Source: Acidobacteriota bacterium (GTDB lineage: Bacteria > Acidobacteriota > Terriglobia > Bryobacterales > UBA6623). Taken from it: a stretch of DNA of 64,000 nucleotides. The notes under the pieces are model-generated. The model was not told the DNA's origin. It ran no database searches and saw only the letters and a program-made list of their open reading frames with translations. Location: contig WGMB01000006.1 in assembly GCA_016125275.1 (NCBI GenBank), positions 124,001 to 188,000 on the forward strand. The letters run 5' to 3'. Positions 53,878 through 61,589 of the stretch are shown here, piece after piece. Made by a program: the position numbers and the translations under genes. Each line of letters begins with the position of its first letter. Position 1 is the stretch's first letter.

Positions 53878-54651
53878 TTGAAGTACGTCCGCTACGAGCA
53901 CCAGGGCAAGACCGCCTACGGCATTCTTTCGGGGGAGCAGATCGAGGAGCTCTCCGGCAATTTCATCGGGGCCGAGCCCTCGAAGACCGGCTCCACGGTC
54001 GCGCTGTCGGACGTGAAGCTGCTCTACCCGGTGGAGGCCCCCAAGGTCCTCTGCGTCGGGCTGAACTATCAGAGCCACCTCAACGGCCGTCCCACGCCCG
54101 CCAAGCCGGAGATCTTCTACAAGCCGCCGACGGCGCTGCAGAATCCCGGCGACCCGATCGAGCTGCCTTCGGACTCCAAGGACGTACACTTCGAAGCCGA
54201 GCTGGTGGTGGTGATGGGCAAGACGGCCAAGAACGTCTCAGCCGCCGACGCCGCCGGCTACATCTTCGGCTACACCTGCGGCAACGACGTCTCCGAGCGC
54301 AACTGGCAGAACGGCAGCCAGGGCGACAAGCCGGACGTGCAGTGGTGGCGCGCCAAGGGCTCGGACACGTTCGGCCCTCTGGGCCCGGCCGTTGAGACCG
54401 AGCTGGATGTGCCGAACAAGCGCATCACCTGCCGCTTGAACGGCGAGGTCAAGCAGACGCAGATGCTCAGCGACCTGATCTTCCCGCCGGCGAAGATCAT
54501 CGAGTTCGTCACCCAGTTCATCACCCTCGAGCCGGGCGATGTGATCTACACCGGCACGCCGGGCCGCACGTCTCCGATGAAGGCGGGCGACAAGGTCGAG
54601 GTCGAGATCGAAGGTATCGGCGTACTGGAAAACCCCGTCGCCGCCGGCTGA
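53878..54651 (+). CDS. fumarylacetoacetate hydrolase-family protein
   Basis: A 257-residue FAH-fold hydrolase or isomerase for beta-keto or 2-hydroxydienoic acids. Family markers are VLCVGLNYQSHL, the metal-binding Glu in FEAELVVVMG, GYTCGNDVSERNWQ, KGSDTFGPLGP and PGDVIYTGTPGRT. The likely start is the rare TTG at 53878, directly before LKYVRYEHQGKTAYG-type sequence and without an in-frame ATG nearby. It probably acts in aromatic-ring or hydroxy-acid catabolism, in keeping with the molybdenum hydroxylase just downstream. Confidence 0.9.
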   Translation: MKYVRYEHQGKTAYGILSGEQIEELSGNFIGAEPSKTGSTVALSDVKLLYPVEAPKVLCVGLNYQSHLNGRPTPAKPEIFYKPPTALQNPGDPIELPSDSKDVHFEAELVVVMGKTAKNVSAADAAGYIFGYTCGNDVSERNWQNGSQGDKPDVQWWRAKGSDTFGPLGPAVETELDVPNKRITCRLNGEVKQTQMLSDLIFPPAKIIEFVTQFITLEPGDVIYTGTPGRTSPMKAGDKVEVEIEGIGVLENPVAAG

Positions 54652-54724
54652 GCGCGGTCGCCGCGAATTTTCCTTGTCGTCACGCGGACGGACCTTGCGC
54701 CCACTCAGGCGGAGGGTTCATCCC

Positions 54725-55003
54725 ATGAAGCGCTACATCATCGAACGGGAAATCCCGGCGGTCGGCAGTCTGGACCGCAAACAACTCCGCGAGGCCTCGA
54801 AGAAGTCGAACGCGGCCCTGGCGGAGTTGGCTCCTCGCATCCAATGGATCGAGTCGTTCGCCGTGGCCGACAAGACCTTCTGCGTCTACCTCGCGGAGGA
54901 CGAAGAGGTCATTCAGCAGCACGCGGAGATGAGCGGTTTCCCCGCCAGCCGCATCAACGAAGTCCGCGCCATCTTCGACCCCACCGACGCCCGCAGGGCC
55001 TGA
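54725..55003 (+). CDS. DUF4242 small protein
   Basis: A 92-residue ferredoxin-like protein of the DUF4242 family, whose studied member SCO4226 binds nickel. It begins MKRYIIEREIPAVGSLDRKQ and contains WIESFAVADKTFCVYLAEDE and EVIQQHAEMSGFP. The Cys and His residues could bind metal. GGAGG lies about nine bases before the ATG. It is placed between the FAH-family gene and the molybdenum hydroxylase. Confidence 0.83.
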   Translation: MKRYIIEREIPAVGSLDRKQLREASKKSNAALAELAPRIQWIESFAVADKTFCVYLAEDEEVIQQHAEMSGFPASRINEVRAIFDPTDARRA

Positions 55004-55063
55004 GCGGACGCTCGGCGCAACAGTCCGTAACCGGAGTGTCATGGCCCAGGGGCTCCCCTGGGC

Positions 55064-55069
55064 TATACT
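55064..55069 (+). promoter_or_regulatory. -10 element of the molybdenum hydroxylase cluster
   Basis: TATACT preceded by GC, ending 12 bases before the coxM-like ATG at 55082. The predicted leader is about six nucleotides. Confidence 0.5.
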
Positions 55070-55081
55070 CCTAGGTCGGCT

Positions 55082-55984
55082 ATGCGCTGGATCGACTACG
55101 AATCACCCCAAACCCTCGACGAAGCGGTCGCACTTTTCCAAAAGCACGGCCCCAACGCGCGCGCTCTGGCCGGCGGAACCGACCTGCTGGTGCAGCTCAA
55201 GGTCGGCCGGCGAGAGCCCGACGTCGTCATCGACATCAAGAAGATCCCCGCCCTGCGCGCCATCGAGTGGGATCCGGTCAAGGGCCTCACGCTCGGCGCC
55301 GCGGTCCCCTGCTACCAGATCTACGGCGACGAGCGCGTCCGGAAGCACTATCCGGGGCTGACCGACGTGGTCGAGATGATCGGCGGAACGCCCATCCAGG
55401 GCCGCGCCTCGGTCGGCGGCAACCTCTGCAACGCCTCGCCCAGCGCGGATTCGATCCCGATGCTGATCGCCTACCGTGCGATCTGCCACATCGTCGGCCC
55501 GTTCGGCGTGCGGCACCTGCCGGTGGAAGAGTTCTGCCTGGCGCCGGGCAAGAACGCCCTGGCTCCCAACGAGTTTCTGGCGTCGCTGCACCTGCCCCCG
55601 CCGGCGCCGCATTCGGGCGCGCGCTACCTACGCTTCATCCCGCGCAACGAGATGGACATCGCCGTGGTCGGCGCGGGCGTCACCGTGACGCTCAACGCCG
55701 CCGGCGACCGCTTCCAGACGGCGCGGATCGCCCTGGCCGCCGTCGCCCCGACGCCTCTGTTCGTCGCCGAAGCCGGCGACGCGCTGGCCGGCGAGCCGGT
55801 CTCCGACGACAGCATCCGCATGGCCGCCGAGATGGCCAAGGCCGCCGCCCAGCCCATCGACGACATGCGCGGCACGGTCGCCTACCGCAAGCATCTGGCC
55901 GAAGTGCTCACCCGCCGCGCCCTGGGCGACGCCGTCCGTCGGGCCCGCGGAGAGATCCTGCCCGGCCCCGTCCATCAGCACTGA
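55082..55984 (+). CDS. molybdenum hydroxylase FAD-binding subunit (CoxM-like)
   Basis: A 300-residue medium subunit of the xanthine dehydrogenase/CO dehydrogenase family. FAD-binding motifs are ARALAGGTDLLVQLK and the second TPIQGRASVGGNLCNASPSA. It passes electrons from the iron-sulfur subunit to an acceptor. The C-terminal domain reads RYLRFIPRNEMDIAVVGAGV. The M-S-L gene order is that of cox-type operons. The substrate cannot be assigned from this subunit. Confidence 0.93.
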   Translation: MRWIDYESPQTLDEAVALFQKHGPNARALAGGTDLLVQLKVGRREPDVVIDIKKIPALRAIEWDPVKGLTLGAAVPCYQIYGDERVRKHYPGLTDVVEMIGGTPIQGRASVGGNLCNASPSADSIPMLIAYRAICHIVGPFGVRHLPVEEFCLAPGKNALAPNEFLASLHLPPPAPHSGARYLRFIPRNEMDIAVVGAGVTVTLNAAGDRFQTARIALAAVAPTPLFVAEAGDALAGEPVSDDSIRMAAEMAKAAAQPIDDMRGTVAYRKHLAEVLTRRALGDAVRRARGEILPGPVHQH

Positions 55985-55997
55985 GTGGAAGGGCCGC

Positions 55998-56003
55998 TAT
56001 GAT
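55998..56003 (+). promoter_or_regulatory. possible internal -10 element before the coxS-like gene
   Basis: TATGAT, 14 bases after the coxM-like stop. It would start a second transcript with a leader of about 75 bases before the iron-sulfur subunit gene. Weak evidence; the 100-base gap has no other feature. Confidence 0.25.
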
Positions 56004-56084
56004 GAGCTGCGAGAAACGTTCGACCGACCCCGGGCTTCCCAACCAAAGCCCCCGCCCCGAGGCGAAGGCTCGCTAGAGAACACG

Positions 56085-56570
56085 ATGATGCCGAAGAAAT
56101 CCTATGTCCAGGCCGTGATCAACGGCGAGTCCCGCGAGTTTCTGTGCGAGCCGCGCCAGACCCTGCTGGAGGTCCTGCGCGAAGAGCTCGGCCTGACCGG
56201 CGCCAAGGAAGGCTGCGGCGACGGCAACTGTGGAGCCTGCGTGGTGATTCAGGACGGCCGCCTGGTGTGCTCTTGCTTGGAATTGGCCGTGGAGTCGGCC
56301 GGAACTGAGATCACGACGGTCGAAGGCGTCGCCGGACGCCAGGAGCTGCATCCCTTGCAGCAGTGCTTCTTGGAAGACGCCGCACTGCAGTGCGGCATCT
56401 GCACGCCGGGCTTCTTGGTGTCGGCCAAGGCTCTGCTCGACAAGAACCCCGACCCCAGCGAGCCTGAGATCCGGCTCTGGCTCGCCAACAACCTGTGTCG
56501 CTGCACCGGCTACGACAAGATCGTGCGCGCCGTCGAGCACGCCGCTGAGAGAATGCGGCAGGAGGCTTGA
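56085..56570 (+). CDS. molybdenum hydroxylase 2Fe-2S subunit (CoxS-like)
   Basis: A 161-residue small subunit. The plant-ferredoxin-like cluster is held by C44, C49, C52 and C64 (EGCGDGNCGACVVIQ, then VCSC). The second 2Fe-2S cluster uses CGICTPGF and CRCTGY. It relays electrons from the molybdenum site to FAD. The stop is 6 bases before the CoxL-like start. Confidence 0.95.
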   Translation: MMPKKSYVQAVINGESREFLCEPRQTLLEVLREELGLTGAKEGCGDGNCGACVVIQDGRLVCSCLELAVESAGTEITTVEGVAGRQELHPLQQCFLEDAALQCGICTPGFLVSAKALLDKNPDPSEPEIRLWLANNLCRCTGYDKIVRAVEHAAERMRQEA

Positions 56571-56576
56571 ACCACG

Positions 56577-58883
56577 ATGACTCACAAACCTGACTCCTAC
56601 GAGCACAACATGGTGCTCGCCCAGAAGCAGTTCCGTGTCCTCGGGACGCGCCCCATCCGCCACGACGGCGTCGACAAGGTCACCGGCCGGGCGCTCTACG
56701 GCGCCGACATCGACCTGTCGGGCCTGATCCACGGCGCCATTCTGCGCAGCCCTCACGCGCACGCCCGTATCGTCTCCATCGATACCAGCGCTGCCGAAGC
56801 GATGGAGGGCGTGCTGGCCGTGGTCACCGCCGCCGATCTGGGCGACTCGGGCGACAAGATGATCGACCTGGGCGAAGGCGAGCAGAACCTGAGCTTTCTG
56901 CGCGGCAACGTCTTGGCGAGCGGCAAGGCGCTCTACAAGGGCCACGCCGTGGCCGGCGTCGCCGCCGCCAGCCTGCACGTCGCGCAGGAAGCCGTCAAGC
57001 GTATCCGCGTGGAGTGGGAGCCCCTGCCCGCCGTGACCACCACGCAGCAAGCCATGGCCGACGGCGCTCCCGTTCTCCATGACGGTCTGCGTACCAAGGA
57101 GCTCGGCAAGGAAACTGATCAGACCGGCAACGTAGCGGCGCACTTCCGCTACGACAAGGGGTCGCCCGACGAAGGCTTCGCCCAGGCCGACGTGATCGTG
57201 GAGCGTTCTTTTGACACTGCCACGGTCCACCAGGGCTACATCGAGCCCCAGAACGCCACCGCTCTGTGGAACAACGACGGCCGGCTCCAGATCTGGACCT
57301 CCACCCAAGGCTCGTTCGTCGTCCGCGACACCACGGCCGCAATCCTCGACATCCCCGTCTCGCAGGTCAAGGTGACGCCGATGGAGATCGGCGGCGGCTT
57401 CGGCGGCAAGATCCCGGTCTACCTCGAGCCCGTGGCCGCCCTGCTGTCGAAGAAGACCGGCCGGCCCGTGAAGCTCGTGATGAGCCGGCAGGATGTGTTC
57501 GAAGCGACCGGCCCGACGCCGGGCTCGCACATTCGCGTGAAGATGGGCGCGACCAACGACGGCCGCATCGTGGCCGCCGAAGCCTGGATGGCCTACGAGG
57601 CCGGGGCCTACCCGGAGTCCTTTGTCGTCCCCGGGGCGATGTGTGTGTTCGCCTGCTATGACATCGACAACATCCGCGTCGACGGCTTCGACGTGGTCGT
57701 CAACAAGCCCTCCACGGCCGCCTACCGGGCGCCCGGCGCCACCAACGCCGCCTTCGCCGCGGAATCGGTGGTGGATGAGATCGCCGAGAAGCTCGGCGTC
57801 GACCCCCTCGACCTGCGGCTGAAGAACGCCGCCAAGGAAGGCACGCGGCGGGCCGACGGGGTGAAGTTTCCGCGCATCGGCCTGGTCGAGGTGCTGGAAG
57901 CCATGAAGGCGCACCCGCACTACCAGACGCCGCTCGAAGGCCCCCACCGCGGGCGCGGCGTGGCGGTCGGCTTCTGGTTCAACGTCGGGCTCGAGTCGAG
58001 CTGCTCCATCAGCGTCAACTCCGACGGAACGATCAGTCTGGTCGAAGGCTCCACCGATATCGGCGGCACGCGCACGTCCATCGCCATGCAGGCGGCGGAA
58101 GTGCTGGGCATCTCCGCCGAGGAGGTGCGTCCTTCGGTGGCTGACACCGATTCGGTCGGCTATACCTCGGTCACCGGAGGCAGCCGCGTCACCTTCGCCA
58201 CCGGCTGGGCGGCGCACAACGCGGCCCAGGACGTCGTGGCGCAGATGAAGGAGCGCGCCGCGATCCTGTGGGGCGTCGACGCCGGCGCCGTGGAGTTCGC
58301 CGACGGGACTTTCCGCAGCGGCGACAACTCCCTCGCCTTCAAGGAGTTGGCGAAGAAGCTCAGCGAAACCGGCGGCCCGGTCACCGGCCGCGCGACGGTC
58401 CACCCGAAAGGCGTCGGCGGCTCGTTCGCCGGCAACATCGTCGACGTCGAAGTCGATCCGGAAACCGCCAAGACCAAGATTCTGCGCTTCACGGCTTTCC
58501 AGGACGCCGGCAAGGCCATCCACCCGAGCTACGTGGAAGGTCAGATGCAGGGCGGCAGCGTGCAAGGCATCGGCTGGGGCCTGAACGAGGAGTACTTCAT
58601 GACCGATCAGGGCGTGATGGCCAACTCGACCCTGCTCGACTACCGCATGCCGACGGCGCTCGACTTGCCGATGATCGACACCTGCATCATCGAGGTCGCC
58701 AACCCGGGTCATCCCTTCGGCGTGCGCGGCGTGGGCGAGGCCTCGATCGTGCCGCCTCCCGGCGCCTTGGCCAACGCCATCCACAACGCCACGGGCGTTC
58801 GCATGAGCCGCTTGCCGATGAGCCCTCCGCGCCTCATGGAAGCGATCTGGGCGCTCGAGTCCAATCCGATTGCGGCGGACTAA
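56577..58883 (+). CDS. molybdenum hydroxylase catalytic subunit (CoxL/XdhB-like)
   Basis: A 768-residue molybdopterin cytosine dinucleotide-type subunit. Motifs include RHDGVDKVTGRALYGADID, HQGYIEPQNATALW, IGGGFGGKIPVYLEP and the active-site Glu in GVGEASIVPPPGALANA. The loop that in true CO dehydrogenase carries the copper-binding Cys reads TAAYRAPGATNAAFA, without Cys, so this is not an aerobic CO oxidiser. The substrate is a heterocycle, aldehyde or aromatic acyl-CoA; the neighbouring FAH-family gene favours an aromatic catabolic step. Confidence 0.93.
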   Translation: MTHKPDSYEHNMVLAQKQFRVLGTRPIRHDGVDKVTGRALYGADIDLSGLIHGAILRSPHAHARIVSIDTSAAEAMEGVLAVVTAADLGDSGDKMIDLGEGEQNLSFLRGNVLASGKALYKGHAVAGVAAASLHVAQEAVKRIRVEWEPLPAVTTTQQAMADGAPVLHDGLRTKELGKETDQTGNVAAHFRYDKGSPDEGFAQADVIVERSFDTATVHQGYIEPQNATALWNNDGRLQIWTSTQGSFVVRDTTAAILDIPVSQVKVTPMEIGGGFGGKIPVYLEPVAALLSKKTGRPVKLVMSRQDVFEATGPTPGSHIRVKMGATNDGRIVAAEAWMAYEAGAYPESFVVPGAMCVFACYDIDNIRVDGFDVVVNKPSTAAYRAPGATNAAFAAESVVDEIAEKLGVDPLDLRLKNAAKEGTRRADGVKFPRIGLVEVLEAMKAHPHYQTPLEGPHRGRGVAVGFWFNVGLESSCSISVNSDGTISLVEGSTDIGGTRTSIAMQAAEVLGISAEEVRPSVADTDSVGYTSVTGGSRVTFATGWAAHNAAQDVVAQMKERAAILWGVDAGAVEFADGTFRSGDNSLAFKELAKKLSETGGPVTGRATVHPKGVGGSFAGNIVDVEVDPETAKTKILRFTAFQDAGKAIHPSYVEGQMQGGSVQGIGWGLNEEYFMTDQGVMANSTLLDYRMPTALDLPMIDTCIIEVANPGHPFGVRGVGEASIVPPPGALANAIHNATGVRMSRLPMSPPRLMEAIWALESNPIAAD

Positions 58884-58909
58884 CCGTCCGCCCAACGGGC
58901 GATTCGCCG

Positions 58910-59227
58910 ATGCCGCGGGTCTTTCTGCCTACGATGCTCCGGGAGCTGACCGGGGGCGCCGCCGAGCTCGAAGCCGCCGGCGCGACGGTGCGTGAGCTGC
59001 TCGACGAGCTGGAGGCCCGGCATCCGGGCCTGCGGGCCAGACTCTGCGACGGCGACCGGCTTCGCTCGAACTTGGCCGTGGCCGTCAACGGAGAAGTCGA
59101 GCCGTTGGGGCTGCTGGCCCGCGTGCAGCCTGACGCCGAGGTGCATTTCGTGCCGGCGATCGCCGGCGGAAGCGGGGCCCGGCGCTCCGCTTTCGTTTGC
59201 CCTGCCGGGAGCCGTGTGATTCAATAG
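58910..59227 (+). CDS. MoaD/ThiS-like protein with tail beyond GlyGly
   Basis: A 105-residue ubiquitin-like protein of the MoaD/ThiS family. TVRELLDELEARHPGL and NLAVAVNGEVEPL are typical. The usual C-terminal GlyGly is present at 86-87 (VPAIAGG) but is followed by 18 more residues (SGARRSAFVC and on). Sulfur-carrier activity needs a terminal GlyGly, so processing by a protease would be required, or this copy has another function. Position after the CoxL-like gene fits a cofactor role. Confidence 0.82.
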   Translation: MPRVFLPTMLRELTGGAAELEAAGATVRELLDELEARHPGLRARLCDGDRLRSNLAVAVNGEVEPLGLLARVQPDAEVHFVPAIAGGSGARRSAFVCPAGSRVIQ

Positions 59228-59246
59228 CAGGCGAGAACTTCTCGCG

Positions 59247-61589
59247 ATGCGCCGGCTTCTGCTGCTGGTCTTCGCGTGCCTGCCACTCGCCGCGCAAACA
59301 GCGGATCCCGTCGCGGATCTGCTCGACCAAGGGTATAGACATCTCCGCACCGGCGACCGCGTCGGAGCGATCGCCGCGTTCGAAGACGCCCGGCGCCTCG
59401 CGCCCGATCGGCCCGAGATCAGCCGGGAGCTCGGCTTCGCCCTGCTCGGTAACGGCGAGCGCGAGCGCGCCCGCCAAGCCTTCGAGCGCGCCTGGGAGCT
59501 GGACCCGGCCCACTCCGCAACCGCCCAGCAACTGGGTTACCTCCGCGCCGAATCCGGCGACGCCGACGGCGCACGGGAGGTGTTCCAGCGGGCCGCCCTC
59601 GACGAATCCACCCGTTCGGCCGCCACGGCCGCTCTAGCGGCTCTCGAGAGCCCCTCCGCCCCCGAGAATCCAGCGCTCGAGCGGGCCTACGCGGCGCAAC
59701 GCGCCGGCGACCTCGAAGCGGCGGCGGACGCCTTTGGCGAAGCCGCCGAGCTGGCCCCCCAACGGCCTGACATTCGCCAGAATCTCGCCTACGTCCTCCT
59801 CCGGACCGGCGAAACCCTTGCGGCCGTACGGGCCTTCGAGGAAGCTCTGCGGCTCAACCCCGGCGAGGACCGCACGGCGCTCGAGCTGGCCTTTCTGCGT
59901 CACGAGACAGGCGAGCAGGCCGCCGCCCTCGCCGGCTTCCGCTCGCTGCGCGACTCCGCCGACACCGGCGTCGCCCGCACCGCCGCCGAGGCGGCCGATC
60001 GGCTCGAAGCCGAGCTGGGAGGCTCGATCGAGCGCTGGGAGGCGGCCGTTCGCACCCAGCCCGACAACCGCGCGGCCCGGATCGAGCTGGGCGATCTCTA
60101 TGAGCGGCGCGGCCAACCGGCGCTCGCCGCCGCCGAGTACGCGGCGGCCTATCCGCTCCCCGGGCCGAATCCGGACGAGATCCTGCTGAAGCTGGGCCGC
60201 GCCCGGTTGCAGGCCGGCGAGCTGGTCGAGGCCCACGGCGCGTTTCTGCTGGCTTCGCGCTCGGCCGAGACGCGGATCGCCGAGACCGCCCGCGACCTGC
60301 TGCCCGACCGTACGCCCTGGGCCAACGAGTTTCGCGCCGCCCTGGCCTTGGCGCCTTCCCATACCGCTCTGCGCAAAGAGCTGGCCTACCTGCTGCTGGC
60401 CGTGGGCCAGAGCGAAGAGGCCGTCGGTGAGCTCGAGCGGGTGCTGGAGATCGATCCCGGCGACCTCCAGGCGGCTGCTCAGTTGGCCTTCCAGGAGATC
60501 GAAGCCGGACGGCCCGAGCGCGCCGTCGAGCTGCTCGAACGGGCTCGCGGCTCCAGCGACCCCGCCCTGGCCGGCAAGGCCGCCGAGACGCTTTCACGCA
60601 TCCAAGCCGAACGAGCCGGCTCCGCCCGCGCCCTGGGCGAGAAGAGCCTGCGGGCCAGCTACCTCCGCGACGCCCGCCTACAGTTTCAGAAGGCCTGGGA
60701 GCTCAGGCCCGGCGATCCCGGCCTGGCCTACAAGCTGGGCGTGGTCAACAACTTGCTCCAGCAAGATCGCGAAGCCGTCCGCTGGTTCGCGCTGGCCTCC
60801 GGCGCCGACGACCCTCAGCTCGCCGCCCAGGCGCAGCAGTCCTATCGCAACCTGGCGCCGCAGTTCCGGCGGGTCACGACGTCGGTCTGGATGCTGCCGT
60901 TCTACTCCAAGCGCTTCGGCACGGTTTTTGGCTACGCCCAGGCCAAGACGGAGTTCCGGATCGGCGACCTGCCCGTCCGGCCCTACATCTCCCTGCGGTT
61001 GTCCGGCGATGTGCGCCGTCGAACCGGGGGCGCCTCGCCGCAGCAACTCTCCGAGAGCGCCCTGATCGGCGCCTTCGGCCTGCGGGCGCCTCTTCGCCAC
61101 GGCTTCACCCTGTGGGGCGAGGCGGGGCAGTCGGTGAGCTACCTGGGCGAACGCGCCCCGGGAACGCCGTTCTCCGCGCCTGACTACCGCGGCGGCCTGA
61201 ACTGGTTCCGCGCCCGGGGTCCCGGCCTGGGCTCGCAGGAGACCGGCGTCTTCCAGGAGTGGAACGTCGACGCCGTCTACGTCAGCCGCTTCGACCACGA
61301 CGCGCTGGCCTACTTCCGCTACCGGCCGGGCTTCACGCTGCCGCAGCGCGGGCCCTGGAAGGCCCAGCTCTACGCCAACTGGAACGTAACCATCGACGCC
61401 TCGCGGCAATACTGGGCCAACTACGTGGAGACCGGCCCGGGCTTCCGGCTGCGCGTTCCCGGCGTGCGCCCACCGATGGATTTCTCGGTCGACTTCGTGC
61501 GCGGCGTACACCTGTCGAACCGAGGCAACGTGCGCCGGCCCAACTACTTCGACGTACGCGCCGGCGTCTGGTACTCGTTCTCGCGATGA
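59247..61589 (+). CDS. TPR protein with C-terminal outer-membrane barrel
   Basis: A 780-residue exported protein. A signal peptide (1-16) precedes about twelve TPR-like repeats (DRPEISRELGFALLGNGERE, RPDIRQNLAYVLLRTGETLA). The last 230 residues, from about residue 550, are beta strands rich in aromatics (VTTSVWMLPFYSKRFGTVFG, RQYWANYVETGPGFRLRV) and end in DVRAGVWYSFSR. This layout is that of outer-membrane exopolysaccharide exporters such as BcsC, PgaA and NfrA-like proteins. TTCAAT at 59220-59225 is a candidate -10 overlapping the previous stop. Coupled to the next gene by ATGA. Confidence 0.87.
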   Translation: MRRLLLLVFACLPLAAQTADPVADLLDQGYRHLRTGDRVGAIAAFEDARRLAPDRPEISRELGFALLGNGERERARQAFERAWELDPAHSATAQQLGYLRAESGDADGAREVFQRAALDESTRSAATAALAALESPSAPENPALERAYAAQRAGDLEAAADAFGEAAELAPQRPDIRQNLAYVLLRTGETLAAVRAFEEALRLNPGEDRTALELAFLRHETGEQAAALAGFRSLRDSADTGVARTAAEAADRLEAELGGSIERWEAAVRTQPDNRAARIELGDLYERRGQPALAAAEYAAAYPLPGPNPDEILLKLGRARLQAGELVEAHGAFLLASRSAETRIAETARDLLPDRTPWANEFRAALALAPSHTALRKELAYLLLAVGQSEEAVGELERVLEIDPGDLQAAAQLAFQEIEAGRPERAVELLERARGSSDPALAGKAAETLSRIQAERAGSARALGEKSLRASYLRDARLQFQKAWELRPGDPGLAYKLGVVNNLLQQDREAVRWFALASGADDPQLAAQAQQSYRNLAPQFRRVTTSVWMLPFYSKRFGTVFGYAQAKTEFRIGDLPVRPYISLRLSGDVRRRTGGASPQQLSESALIGAFGLRAPLRHGFTLWGEAGQSVSYLGERAPGTPFSAPDYRGGLNWFRARGPGLGSQETGVFQEWNVDAVYVSRFDHDALAYFRYRPGFTLPQRGPWKAQLYANWNVTIDASRQYWANYVETGPGFRLRVPGVRPPMDFSVDFVRGVHLSNRGNVRRPNYFDVRAGVWYSFSR

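Noticed and set aside
55998-56078. A 25-codon frame (MMSCEKRSTD...) between the coxM-like and coxS-like genes
   Set aside because: It overlaps a TATGAT -10-like hexamer, has no ribosome binding site and no protein-like pattern; treated as leader DNA.
56073-58895. A 940-codon open frame antisense to the CoxS/CoxL-like genes
   Set aside because: It mirrors the codon bias of the well-supported plus-strand genes, has no recognisable domain and is rich in Arg, Gly, Val and Asp as expected for a high-G+C shadow.
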